A DNA stretch of 64,000 bases from Porpolomopsis calyptriformis (lineage: Eukaryota; Basidiomycota; Agaricomycetes; Agaricales; Hygrophoraceae): the NCBI GenBank assembly GCA_951640195.1, contig OX621163.1, positions 3,410,001 to 3,474,000 on the forward strand, read 5' to 3'. The notes beneath the pieces were generated by a model. It was not told the DNA's origin. It made no database searches and worked only from the letters and a program-made list of their open reading frames with translations. Position numbers and translations under genes: made by a program. Within the stretch, counting starts at the first letter, position 1; the number at the start of each line of letters is the position of its first letter. Shown piece after piece: positions 32,209-43,659 of the stretch.

Positions 32209-34633
32209 ATGCCTACTATGCCAACGCTCCTCAACACTATCAAGCGCAAGCTTTCCAACCTTCCTATCAAGACTTCTGATGAGGCACCCGAAGGAGAGCT
32301 ACCTGAATCTATCTGTGCACACTCCACCATTACGACGATGCTTTCCCTGATCAAACATCGGACAATGTTCAGTGACACCAATCTACAATCCACTGATGTG
32401 AGGCGACACCAAGAGCTGAGGGTACTTAATGCCCTTGCAACTATCCTTGTCAGGGATGTTGAAGTTGTCGGAGTTGTCGCAAAATCTGATGATGGGTCCA
32501 AGGTGATTGTTTGCACCCATCTAATGAAAGACCAGGAATGACTGTCTGCCACTCAGGGTGAAAGCCTTGGAGGACGTTTATGGAACTTGTTAGCCAGTGC
32601 AAATCCGCGCAGAGATGGGCAGAGAGATTCTCTGAGGTCCACTAGCAACTACCCAGCTATCGTCGATCCAATACCACTTAGTGCTGAACCTGACATCCCT
32701 TCACTGGGGGAATACATCGAAAAAGGTTTGTGAGTGCAGTTCAACAATTTCCTGCTGGCACATCCATCTCACATGTTATATATAGGCCCATATATTCATT
32801 CGATAATCACGTATGGATTCTATCCAAGCTCCTCACTGGACTCAAGTTGAAAAGTGAGGCATCCCTCCTTCAACGGTACATCATTTCTGCGTGTTTTCCA
32901 AAGACGTGTCGCTGATTGAATCATCCCACTCTTTCGAGACCCTTTTCTGATTCTCTGAAGAGGTTGTCAAATTTCGAGTTTCCCAAGCTCCCTGAGCTGA
33001 CCCCCGAGCCAAGAAAGTCAAAGAGTGACGAGAAGTTCCTTTCTACCATTGGTCCTTTACTTTGCCGCCTCATTCTTGAGACTCCAGCTCCAAACCTACT
33101 ACAACAAATCAATGCAGCAGCTGCTGGCGATCCGTACAAGGTCTACACCAAAGACACATGCTTAGAGTTTCATAAGCTCTTATGCGAGCTACTCGAACGC
33201 TTCGAGACATCCCTGGATACCCTCCAGAGTTACCGAGACCAGAAGAGTTCAACCAAGCCACCATCACAGTACAAACGGGATTTGTACGCTACCGTATTCT
33301 TTGGAGAGGCCCTTCATCGGATGGCTAGGAGTGATGCAATCACGACGCACCTTCAAGCCATCGAGCCCTTACTCACTGACCACCGTCACAATAGGACAGC
33401 TGATGGGAAGATGGCAGGGCAGAATGAGGAAGATGATTCTGATCTTGACAGTATCCAACCATCCGCTATCCACGAGGGGGTCCTAGTACAGCCCCTGTGG
33501 AAGTCATACCTAGACTGGTTGAAGTTAGTGGTGGACCACTTCGATGCGGTGCTGATCCTTGGTGACCATATCACTGGCCCCCATTTTCCATATGCCGAGG
33601 TCTCCATCAAGATTTTAACCACTCCGCCTGTTAGCAGCGCGATGCTCTCTTGGGAGCGATTGTTAAATTCAAACCACTTCTCCAACCTCCTGGTTCCGAA
33701 GGATAACAATGATTCACCTCCCCCTAACATTCCCACCTCCATCCTCATCGAGAATCTTAAACAGTGGTCACGCTCAGATAAGAAGGCAGGCGACAACGTG
33801 AGCAGCATTCATGAAATCCTGACTGCTGTTATCCACCTTCTTGACCTGGACCCTGCCGCCGACTGGAACTTCCCCATCAATCTTATCATCAGTCACTTAC
33901 ACCATTTGAAGAATTGCCAGTCACCTGGCTGGAAATTATGCGTCGAGGATATCATTTCGAAGTTTGAGGTCTTGAAGAATGGCCCTAGGTCACCAGAGTC
34001 GCACGCTCTGGTCCGCGATATTCTTGATATGCTTCGGTCCTTGAGAGACAGCTCCCTACTCTTTAACGAGTTGAGGCGAGAATCACTATCACAGGGGAAA
34101 GGCTTTATTGGCTCGCGACATTGTGAAGCGAACCTGGCGAGCTTAATTTATCTATCACGAGTTTTGACATTTGGACCAACCTATGAGAAATACAAAGGTG
34201 TACTGGATGAATTACGGGTGAGCCATACCATTTCCATACCCTATGTAAACCCTTCTAACATTTTATGAAATAGAACTTCGGAACAGTCATAGGAATATCC
34301 AAGCGGTGCTGCCCATTGTGCAGATACCTGCTCAATCTTTTAACATTGATGGACGAACCGCCGTTCCTTGTCAGAGGCTCTCACAGTACAATCACAGCAT
34401 GCGCACTGCCAGTGTGGCTTCCGGAAGAGGTTGTTAGTGAGATGAACAAGGAATTTGGGAGGCGATTGAGGCGGGATCTCAATGAAATTTTAGATCAAAC
34501 TGAAGTAAAGCGAAATCGTATCCAATCCACAGGTTCGCAAAGGCTTTCCCTAGATAGTCTTGAGGAGGACTCGAGGACCGAGGTGCACAAGGACCGCGAA
34601 GCAGCTCTCAACATTGCTTTTGGCCTGGAATAA
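32209..34633 (+). pseudogene. OTT_1508-like nucleic-acid deaminase, two nonsense codons
   Basis: The frame from MPTMPTLLNTIKRKL continues through VLNALATILVRDVEVVGVV and a long helical middle to the deaminase core: GSRHCEANLASL at about 34110-34140 (zinc His and catalytic Glu) and, after an intron at 34222-34274, ISKRCCPLC at about 34298-34321 (zinc Cys pair). This is the HxE..CPxC order of the OTT_1508 deaminase family, expanded in mushrooms. Two in-frame stops, TGA 32539-32541 and TGA 32913-32915, sit in otherwise continuous sequence, and each is one C-to-T step from CGA. The core is unbroken and the second stop lies upstream of it, so an internally started protein is possible but unlikely. 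Known: the superfamily deaminates cytosine or adenine in nucleic acids; the substrate of this branch is not known to me. Confidence 0.7.
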
Positions 34634-34932
34634 TTTCAATGGAGGCTTTGTGCAACTGCACAAGGAACATGTACTTGTACAATGATGTATTTTCACTCCC
34701 AAATTTCTTGCTCAAATAATAAAATAAGTCATATCTAGATTGGCGTCTACTAAAGGGTCATTAAGATGAGCAGGTTGGATCTTGTTTGATAGGTTGGTCA
34801 GGGTTTTTTTATTCCAAGTGAATTGTATTCTGACTAGTTACGGACAGGCAGTCTGATAAAAGTTGAGAGTTCAGCTAGGGAAGCTCGGAAACAGTGATTG
34901 TTATAATACACCATTTGACCTGTTATCTATTT

Positions 34933-37900
34933 TCAAGAAAGAGAGGGATAATTATCCATGCTCTTATTTCTTGACCTGGGGGTTGGAGATGGTGGTGGAC
35001 TAGCGCAGTAATCGTCTGATGATCCCTTTGGGTATTCAGGGGATGAATTCAGTCCCCAATGTGGCGTAACGTTTTGCTGCTTTGAATGGTTTTGTTCTAG
35101 GTTAATAGCATTGAAGATGCGCTGACGATCTCTTTCTCGTCGAGCTATCTCTCGAGCCATCCCTTGATCCATCACAGCCTGCCCTTGCTCCTGCTGAGCA
35201 CTATCTTGGAATCCTTTGATAGCCTTCTCAATTATACTCAAAGTACGACGATGGATGTTATCATATTCCAACAAGCGAAATCGATAGGCGAGGGCGAGGA
35301 CGTTCCACCATTCAACGAGCATCGGCACCAAGGTCTTAAAGTATGGGTGGAAGTGGGGTACGATGTGTGACACAAACTCATCAGGGTGGGTGAGAATCCG
35401 GAGTTTATTGCGCCTCAGCATGTCCTCGCTGCCGTCAAAGAGGCAATGGACCACTGTGTGCAAGGCTAGGATGTCATCTCCTAGCTTGTCGTCTGCGGGA
35501 GGTTCCAGCTCTTTCCGGCGTACAGCTCCGGGAGACTGGCATGTTAAGCAAAAGTAAACGATGACCCAGAAGAAGGACTCTATGTCATGAATAGCATCAT
35601 GAACATATTTTGGCTGAAAATGATTGTTGAAATATGAGGGAGTGACCTCGCAAGCCAAGACTTCATAGCTCATGAATGGGAGGGTGCCCTTGGTCCCAAA
35701 CTTAGTAAGGCAGAGCAGGCAGGAATGGAATAAGACTTTGAGCATACCGATCGAAAACCTCTCCGAGCATTGTGGTCCTCAAAGGTAGGTCATGTTTCCT
35801 GCTGAAAAATGGGAAGAACAAGTAAGCATGTTTAGAACACACCAACACCATAATCTCACCAAGTACTCCCAGCCAATATCGCCGAGGTGACAAGGGTGGT
35901 CCTGCGAGAATTGGTGTGAGCCAGTGGGCCTGATGGATGTGGCTTCCAAGATGTAAGATGCCGCATAGTCAACGCGGAGGTATTTCAAAGCCAACAGGGC
36001 CACATCATCGTCAATATATATCGGAGAATCTCCTTGCTCAACTACAGCCTTGACAAGCCCCACCTGGCTGTTGTTGTGTTGAGGGGGGGGGTTTACTTGT
36101 TTAAATTGATGGGAACTCTTTGCATGATCAAGGTCAATCAGACATCCCTTGGTCTTCTGAACATCCTTATCGTCTGGGCATATGAGGATGTTGCCTGGAC
36201 TGATGTCGCGATGGAGAACACCTTTTTTGAATAACTGCCGATGACCTGGAGATAAATTTTCAATCCGCCAAGTCAAACAAGGTTGTTGAACAAACCATCT
36301 ATACAATCGCGTATAATCTTGAGAAGTTCTAGGTGGTCCTTAAAGAATTTGATGGGCCACCCCCATGTTTCTAGTAAAAGTCGATAGTGGGAACGCGAGA
36401 TTGGGATGAGAGCTTCAGGGCCCACAGAAAAGAAATCAACATCCGCAGATGTCGTGATGTGGAGGAAGGCCTCCAAATTCTCATCGCGTGTCCGTTTGGA
36501 TGGGGCTGACAAGGAGCGATTCTCTGTGCTCAGGGATGATGTATATTGCAGCCCACAGTGTATGAATTGGAAGGTGGCATCCAGTGTCCCATGGATTGAG
36601 ACATCTTCAGATGAGTAGATCTGCCCAATGTTTGCGGAGCCGCCAACAGGGACTTTGCGATAAAACTTGGCCTCCGGTGGAAATTCACCCCCACTAAGGG
36701 GGGTATCATGGTTTGTGTGGCTATATGGACGCCAAGTCTGTTTCAACACATAGACCTTTGTCCAGGGGAAGAATTAAGCCAGATCTGATTTCCAGAAAGA
36801 CAACCTAGCCTGACCTTTCGTGGATGTGGAAGGTCACTGAATTTGATGACCTCCCAAACAACTGTCGCTCTGCTGCACATAACTTCTGCAGTCACAACAC
36901 TGAGGGCTCGTAGAGTGATAAACATTTCCCTAGATGAACCATCCTTAGAAGGCATCTCAATCGCCCAGTGGGTATTGTAAATTGAGGTATCGTAGTCTTT
37001 GACACAGAATAAACGGGCATAAGATGGTACGAAAGAGGGGTCCATTTTCGGAAGGTATAGTTTCATTGTCGGATCCCAACCCAGCCGATGAGGTTCCATC
37101 AGAGAAAAGCTGGCAATGACACGGATGAAGCTTTTGGGATCCTTACATGATGAATAAGTACAAGACATACACATTATCGCATTAAATAGCACAGTACAAG
37201 CATACCTTGTGGATGTTAATGGGAACGTCGGTTCCAAAAACCCCAGATCTGTCACACAACCAGATGGAGAGGCGGTCAAGACAGAACACCAGACCAATGA
37301 CGTATCATCTATCAACTTGTTCACGGAGAACTTGTTGCATGTGCCCAGTCAATTGCTTCACTGCGTCCAACCAGTCTTTCGGTGACCGCGATCGTTTAAC
37401 CTCAACTGGGACGTGAATTTGAAGCCACCATACCTCCATCAGCTTGGCCTAGTCGAGGAGCTGAGAAATCAAGAAGCACGAGGGTGAACATATATGAGGA
37501 CGAACCAATGCGATGTTTTGCTGCTCCTTTGTTGCGGCTACCGCACATCCCTCTCCTGGTTGTGATTGGTTCGCTGCTATTTCTTGGTCAAAGGCACAGA
37601 GCGCCCGATCCCTGGACACGTAAACTATATCTGGACGGATAGCTGCTGCATCGGAATCTCGGGACCGGGGCGTGATGGCGTGCCTGTCCAGCCAGAGGCC
37701 CTCGATGGGGGCATCAACCACTGGAGTGGTGGTGGGTAACTCGAACTCCTTACAAGCATTACTGATGGCGTTTGCGACATCCGTGAAGGGCATGTAGAGC
37801 TTGTTTTCTAGCTCTTGGTCTGTTATCGGAAACCCTGTCCATCGCTTCTGGGCAGTATCATAAACTGGCATGGGGTAGTGTGTCAACTTGGCATATATCC

Positions 37901-38132
37901 CATCGACAATCGAGCCCGTGACTGGGGAGAAAATACAGTTCACGAAGGCTGTCGTATCAGCAACATGGCAGTGGTTTCGGAGATCCCTTTCCACAGCAAG
38001 GGCAACATCTGACGCCCGCGTTTGCATACGACTGGCAGCCAGTGCAGCAGAGGGTTTCAAGAGGGTGTCAGAACGGGCCTTGGTGCCACCAATGGTTGCT
38101 GAGAGAGCGTAGTTATAGGTGGGTAGCACCAT
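34933..38132 (-). pseudogene. FunK1-type protein kinase, two nonsense codons
   Basis: A multi-exon minus-strand gene from MVLPTYNYALSATIGGTKA to the stop at 34933-34935. The family N-terminal block is present (VWWLQIHVPVEVKRS near 37420), followed by the kinase core: LHRDISPGNILI (about 36183-36215, HRD loop), GCLIDLDHAK (DFG region, in the DLD form usual for FunK1), GTLPFMSYEVL and HDIESFFWVIVYF. Known: FunK1 kinases are an Agaricomycete expansion of unknown function. TAG at 37449-37451 and TGA at 37305-37307 break the frame just before and after the VWWLQIHVPVEV block; CAG-to-TAG and CGA-to-TGA explain them. The kinase core after the stops is intact. A decayed copy. Confidence 0.75.
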
Positions 38133-38221
38133 GGTGGTTCGAATAGAAAAAGTGGACCTACCTGAATCGAATCACTGATGTTATCGATGGTGCATATAAA
38201 AGAGGCCAATCGGGACACAAA

Positions 38222-40505
38222 ATGGCCAACACGGTACCGAATGTAGTAACTTACTACCTTAGCCTAAATCACCCCCCCAGCTTCCATACCGTCATAGAGA
38301 TGCTTCAGATTCGACCTCTTCCGTCAACTCCGCCGATAGCCACGGCCACAACTCCGGCCCCCCTTCACAACCACGAACAAACAGCGCCTAAAGTGCTAAA
38401 AGTACCTCCAACAACGGCCATTCCACTCCGTCATCCCCCGCCCTTTGCAATCGCACCAGCAGTACCCCTTCTCAACAGCTCTCCAACGGTGCACATCGCA
38501 CCACTTCTTCCGTCTCTACCATTACCACCACACAACAGCAATGTATCCCCCACAATCGCAACTCTTCCACCAGTTCTTCTGGCTCCGCCTCCTCTCCACG
38601 TACCTCCGCTGCCTCCTGCTCCTCCATCCCCTCTCCACAACCCGCACGTCCTTCTCCCCTCTCACAAGGCACCTTTACCGCCGCAGAGAAGCGCATGTCC
38701 AGGGACGATAGCGAGCTTGACCCCGCCGCCGCCATCACCTGCGCCAGTGGTCTCGAAGGCTGTCTTCGTCGTGAACTCACTTTCAATACCACCACCACCA
38801 TCCCTGCCTCTGTCCGCCATGAAGAGGACGACGCTGAGGATGACCCCTCCATAAAAGCAAGCACGTCACAGTCCAAGACAAGGCCCTTTCTCAGGTCATC
38901 CAACCTTCCTACCAGTACTCCTGATGAAACAGAGGCTACCGATCACCCGACCACACCCATCAAGAAACGTTCAAGAGCAGCCTCCCTCTTCAATTCCCGA
39001 TTGAACATGTCCACCGATAATATCTCCCTTTCTTCCACCGTCTCCTGAGCCCCCGTCATGATCCGCAAGTTTAGCAAGCTCGCCAGGCGGAATTCACTCG
39101 CTGGTATCGCTTCCTTATTTAAAGACAAAAAGGATAAAGATGATGGCGACAGCAGCAAGGCCGGTAAGAAAGGCAAGAAGAGTGGGAAAGGTGAGGCTAG
39201 TGCCGCCAGCGTATCCCATGTTACTGCCAAACTGGATCAGATGGGTAGTGGCGATTGGAGCTCCGGAGGTGAGATGAGTGGCCTCAGTCCTGCCGCCAAA
39301 TTGGCTAGGCAACATACCTTGAGGACCAATGCCAATGCCAAGGCCCAGCAAGAGGCCTCGGACGCAGTTGCCGCTGCCGCCGCGGCCACAGCTGCTAAGA
39401 AAAAGATGCGTGGAGTTGTAAACGCTGCCGAAACGCCAGCGACGTGGGATAAGAACACGACCACGAGACACACCTCACCCTTTAAGCGAGGTGCGACTGC
39501 AAAGATGACTGAGGATGGGACCCTAGTCCTGGTCGAAGAAGAGGAGGAGGAACAGGAAGACTCGGCGAGTGATGATGGAAGTGGTGATGAGCATGGTTCC
39601 CGGAATGTCCATAACGATAGGTGGGATGAGGATGAGGACCCGGAGTGGGCCCAGGGAGAAGAAGACGAGGATCTCATGATCAGAGTAGGCCTAGAGAGGA
39701 CTAGCCTTGGGGAGGAGGAGGAGGAGGACATGTTATCATGGGCTGTCGACGTCAGGTGGACTGTGGACAACACGAGACGACCGTCAAAAGGGATTCTGAA
39801 AGGCAAATTCTCCAATCTTTATAAATCCCTATCCTTTACTGATTTTTCCACCCAGACGCGAGATTGTACAACCAACAAGCGTATCTTACGGATTCGATAC
39901 CCCACCGGACTCGTGCCAACTCGTACAATACACACCCTGGTCAATCCTCGGAACTCGGACCCTTGGCTCGCATCCCATCTCCCGATCCAGACCATATCGA
40001 TGGTCTTCACAGACATCGTCCTCACAGTCGCATTCCTCCATCACCACCACCACCACCACCATAATCAGCTCCAACAACCCAGCTCCTACACTCCCACTAC
40101 TCTCGTTCCAACTGTATGACGGACTGGGGTTAGATTCCTCCATCAAAATGGAGCCCAGCTCCCCTGATCACACACCGACACCCCACCACCCCCCTGAAAA
40201 ATCTCTCTTCAACTACCCCACTCTAAACTCATCAGCACCAGCATTATCAACCTTGCTGTTGTCAATGCCAGGTGGGCCGCCGACACTTTCGCATCGGTCA
40301 GCAACCACACCCATCAAGAGGTTGACATTTGCCACCAATCTCAGTGTATGATACCTTTTCATCAACGATGTATGATCGGAGGAGTGAGCCCGCTACTCGG
40401 AGCTGGTTGACGCCAGCTTTGGCACAACAGATAAAAGAGAAGTTGAATTCGTACAAGATGGAAGAGATGGAAGTACACGCCGCTAGTCTGATCCAGTACA
40501 TTTAG
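38222..40505 (+). pseudogene. Degenerate copy of a conserved basidiomycete protein of unknown function
   Basis: Protein-like blocks appear in order but in changing frames: Ser/Thr-rich start, GTFTAAEKRMSRDDSELDPA (38680), IRKFSKLARRNSLAGIASLF (39061), SPAAKLARQHTL, an acidic stretch, RRPSKGILKG, LGPLARIPSPDPDHIDGLHR (39950), NSSAPALSTL (40230), TPIKRLTFATNLSV, YDRRSEPAT and KEKLNSYKMEEMEVHA (to TAG 40503-40505). I recognise these from a well-conserved Agaricomycete protein without an assigned function. Breaks: TAA 38399-38401, TGA 39046-39048 (CGA to TGA), and frame changes near 39800-39870 and around 40070-40150. A truncated peptide may still be made from 39058-40119. Confidence 0.6.
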
Positions 40506-41301
40506 AATCTTACCACTTTGACTTGACTGTTCATTGTTTTCTTTTGCAGTACGCAATTTTTCGTTTGAATTTTCTTTTTTCTTTTTTTTTGATTTCCCAG
40601 CTATCTTTCGCTAAAGTTTGAAACATTTCCCTCACCTCAAGCACCTTGCACCACACACACTCCTCCCCCTTACACCCCTTGCATCCCATCATCATATCTA
40701 TCTCCCACATTTCGACCTCCCCCCCATCCCGCCATTGCCACATCCAGGATCAGACAGATAGCACATCACAACCCCCCTATACCCTCACGTGTAATTGTAT
40801 CGCGTTGTGGTTCAACCTCCTTCCTTTGCCTCACGCTTTTATTTTCTCCCACCAAGTCCCCTCCCTCCCCCCAACCGTCTTTCCTTCCCTTCCCTTCTTT
40901 TATTTTGTTTTTGGCATCGTGTGAGGTTACTCATCTTCTCGTCTCTCCTTTTTTTTCCTCCCATGTTTAAAAAAATCAAAGATCTGCAACCACCACCACC
41001 ACCACCACCCTCCTCCCCGATTGCTCTTGGACTTGGATGGACATCATCTGCATGCGGCTAACTTTCTCTATCAATGCATATGTTTAATAGAGTATTCTCT
41101 ATCTTTTGTGATTTGATATCAATGATTGTGACACTCGATCTGATTTCGTCTGCGGATAATCAATTCACTCTCAAGACCCGGCGCAGTTCGTGATGAAGAA
41201 AATGCACAAGTGTCAGGCGATGAAGATGAGGATGATGCCACGTAGCTCTGGGAGGCATCACAGCCCCCCCAGCCCCAGTTGATACAAGTAATATTGAACC
41301 A
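40506..41301. other. Intergenic with short gene-like scraps
   Basis: Pyrimidine-rich; holds MFKKIKDLQ followed by a poly-Pro run (CCACCA) near 40963 and an acidic scrap GDEDEDD near 41218. Nothing that forms a gene. Confidence 0.4.
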
Positions 41302-43480
41302 TTACATATTAGCCAAAAGACCAAATGTTGCCAACACCGTCACCCGGCGTTGATTCGTCACAAGAAACAGCGAACAACTCCCTCCGTAACTCCATTGCAG
41401 TGGCTGGTTCGTTTTTAATCTTGCATTGTACTTCAGTTTCAAATAGCTGTATAGATGACAATTTAGCGAAGCGACTCGAGACTGGACAGGTTTACGCCTT
41501 ACAGTATCGTACGTGTGGTCAAGAAAATCCTCCAGTGAATATCCGGGTTTCGTAAATGCTTCCTCGAAGATGCGTGCCAGCGTTGATACAGGAGAATAGT
41601 AGTGGTTTTGGTGCGAGCAAAGCTCCCAGAGTGAAGACTCTAGTGCACGGCTGAGATTCGGGTTTGGTTCGTCCGCCACAAATCGATCTGGGAATGATTG
41701 AGGGAGAGGAAGAATGAGAGGTAATTAAAAAACAGTTTATTACCTGTTTCGAAACAGCCAACCTCTTCAGAGCGATGGACCATGATCATAAGAGCTGGAT
41801 GCCGCTTCAGAATGTTATAGACAAAAGGTATGATGGTGATTATTGCAGACAGCGAGGCATTCAAAGAAAGGCGGGAAAGTCGCTTAACGAAGGATGCCAG
41901 TAAAGTTGCGGGCAGATGTCTGCGGTGGAAGAAGATTAAACGGCGGCCTTGGCACAGCTCTACTGTCACCCAGGTTTGTACACTTACGTGGAGTTCAAAA
42001 ACAGTTCTGTCATCCTAAAGAGTCTCGCGCGATGTTTCAGGTGGAGAACCTCCCATCTAGGAACGCATAAAGGCGCGTGTAAAAGGACGGATAGTCACTT
42101 TATAAATCAAATACGATGTTCGAGGCCAACAATAAAATAAACCACACACAGATTATACTCCTTCATGAGCACGAACAAGGTATTAAAGCGCAAGTAAACC
42201 AACGGTTCCACCTTGAAATGTTCGTTGTCATTAAATTTGAAGGTTCGAAGGAAATACAGAGCGGGCATACTATGATCAATGCACGCTCCCACCCAGTCCA
42301 GGACAAGGATGAGTTTTGTAAGATGAGGTAAAACACCTCTGTGCATCACATTCAAGGCTCGTATGGACAAGTTTCGGTTGGGATCCCTGGCGGTGGATAA
42401 ATGGGGTAGCAACAAGAGCCAAGTTCGAGTGAAGACGGCACGATGGGCGGCTAACGAATGAAGTGATTGATGGACTGTGAGTTTGTGAAGCCGAGCTGAT
42501 GGAGCATTTCGTTTCACTGGTCCGGAACCCTCTTTTGAAGCGTCATTGTCGAAGAATCTTCGCCAGTCTTGTTCGGTATCTGATTTATCATCGCCGGAAG
42601 ATTCTTCTTCCACATCTATTGTTCTTGCATTTGGTTTCGGGGGGTTTGCCCTGAGCTGTTCCACCCACCATGTGTTGAGTTCCGAAGTGCTGATTGGGAA
42701 ATTTTCTAATCGCTCCAGAATCGACAACAGGTTTGCTGGAAGACTGGAATGGGTTTCTTGAGGATCGGTGGTGAGCAACGATCTATTTCAAGAGACTAAT
42801 GTAAGTTGATCCCAGGTCATGAAGTTGATGGTGAACTCACGCCGCTTCTCTCAGGAAAAACCAGCGGATGTCACTGCACACCAAGCCAAGTTTCCACAAA
42901 GATATCGGCGACATCTGCTTCAATTTTCTGATTGTTGCAACAGCCGTTAGAGATATCGCTCGAGACTCGCTTGGACGGTGGACATATCAGAAGACCCGAG
43001 ATGATTTTTTTGAAATGAGAGATATGGAATTGGGGCTGGGGAGCTGTCAAAGACTTGTCGGAAGACGAGAGATGTTTCAGCAGTGAAAATAATACTTGTA
43101 GTCCAGAGACCTGACCAGCAAAAACATCAGCAGCGTTCAAAAGAGCGGAGATGAAGGACGACGACCCTAAGAAATTTCTCTTCATCCTTTAGCAAGCTCA
43201 CCAGGAAGTCAACGTAAGAGTTCAATTGGTCCTAAATCCATGTTCGTACAGCTTTGGCGTCATCGCCACCAGACACCGTCAACTTCCCGGCGACAATGAT
43301 CGTCACAAAGACTCTGTATAGCGCGTATATTGCCTTGGACGTTTCATAAGGATCCTGTGAGTCACCCAAGAGATTGACCAAGTCCACAGAGGGTTTAAGG
43401 AATGGTTCGATGATGACGCTTGGAGGAGATTCCTCTCCAAATCATGTAGAGTCTTCGCTAATGCCCAGTGAGAAACGAAA
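41302..43480 (-). pseudogene. NOC4: Degenerate copy of NOC4-like ribosome biogenesis gene (CBF/Mak21 domain)
   Basis: Conserved NOC4 blocks are found in order on the minus strand: VIIEPFLKPSVDLVNLLGD (43420), FAGQVSGLQVLFSLLKHLS (43120), NVMHRGVLPHLTKLILVLDW (42300), LFVLMKEYNL then DYPSFYTRLYAFLD (42050), LPATLLASFVKRLSRLSLNA (41880), VYNILKRHPALMIMVHR (41800) and SSLWELCSHQNHYYSPV..LARIFEEAFTKPGYSLEDFLDH (41620). Known: NOC4 works in 40S ribosomal subunit assembly in the nucleolus. Breaks: a stop near 43240, a frame change near 43170, and what looks like a one-base loss after YAFLD (about 42030) that shifts the frame before EVLHLKHRAR. A functional gene elsewhere in the genome is expected. 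Confidence 0.75.
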
Positions 43481-43659
43481 CTATACAGTAATGAGAATTT
43501 CCTTATTTAGATTATCTGTCCTCATAACTCTGTCCCTTAGGCTTGTCCTCGTTCCCTCATCCACATCTCCTCCTTCTCTCCCTTTCCTCGTCTTCCTCAA
43601 TCCTTCAATCTTGTTTTCGGGCATCCCGTTCCTTCGCTCGAACGGATTCACTCTGGTCT

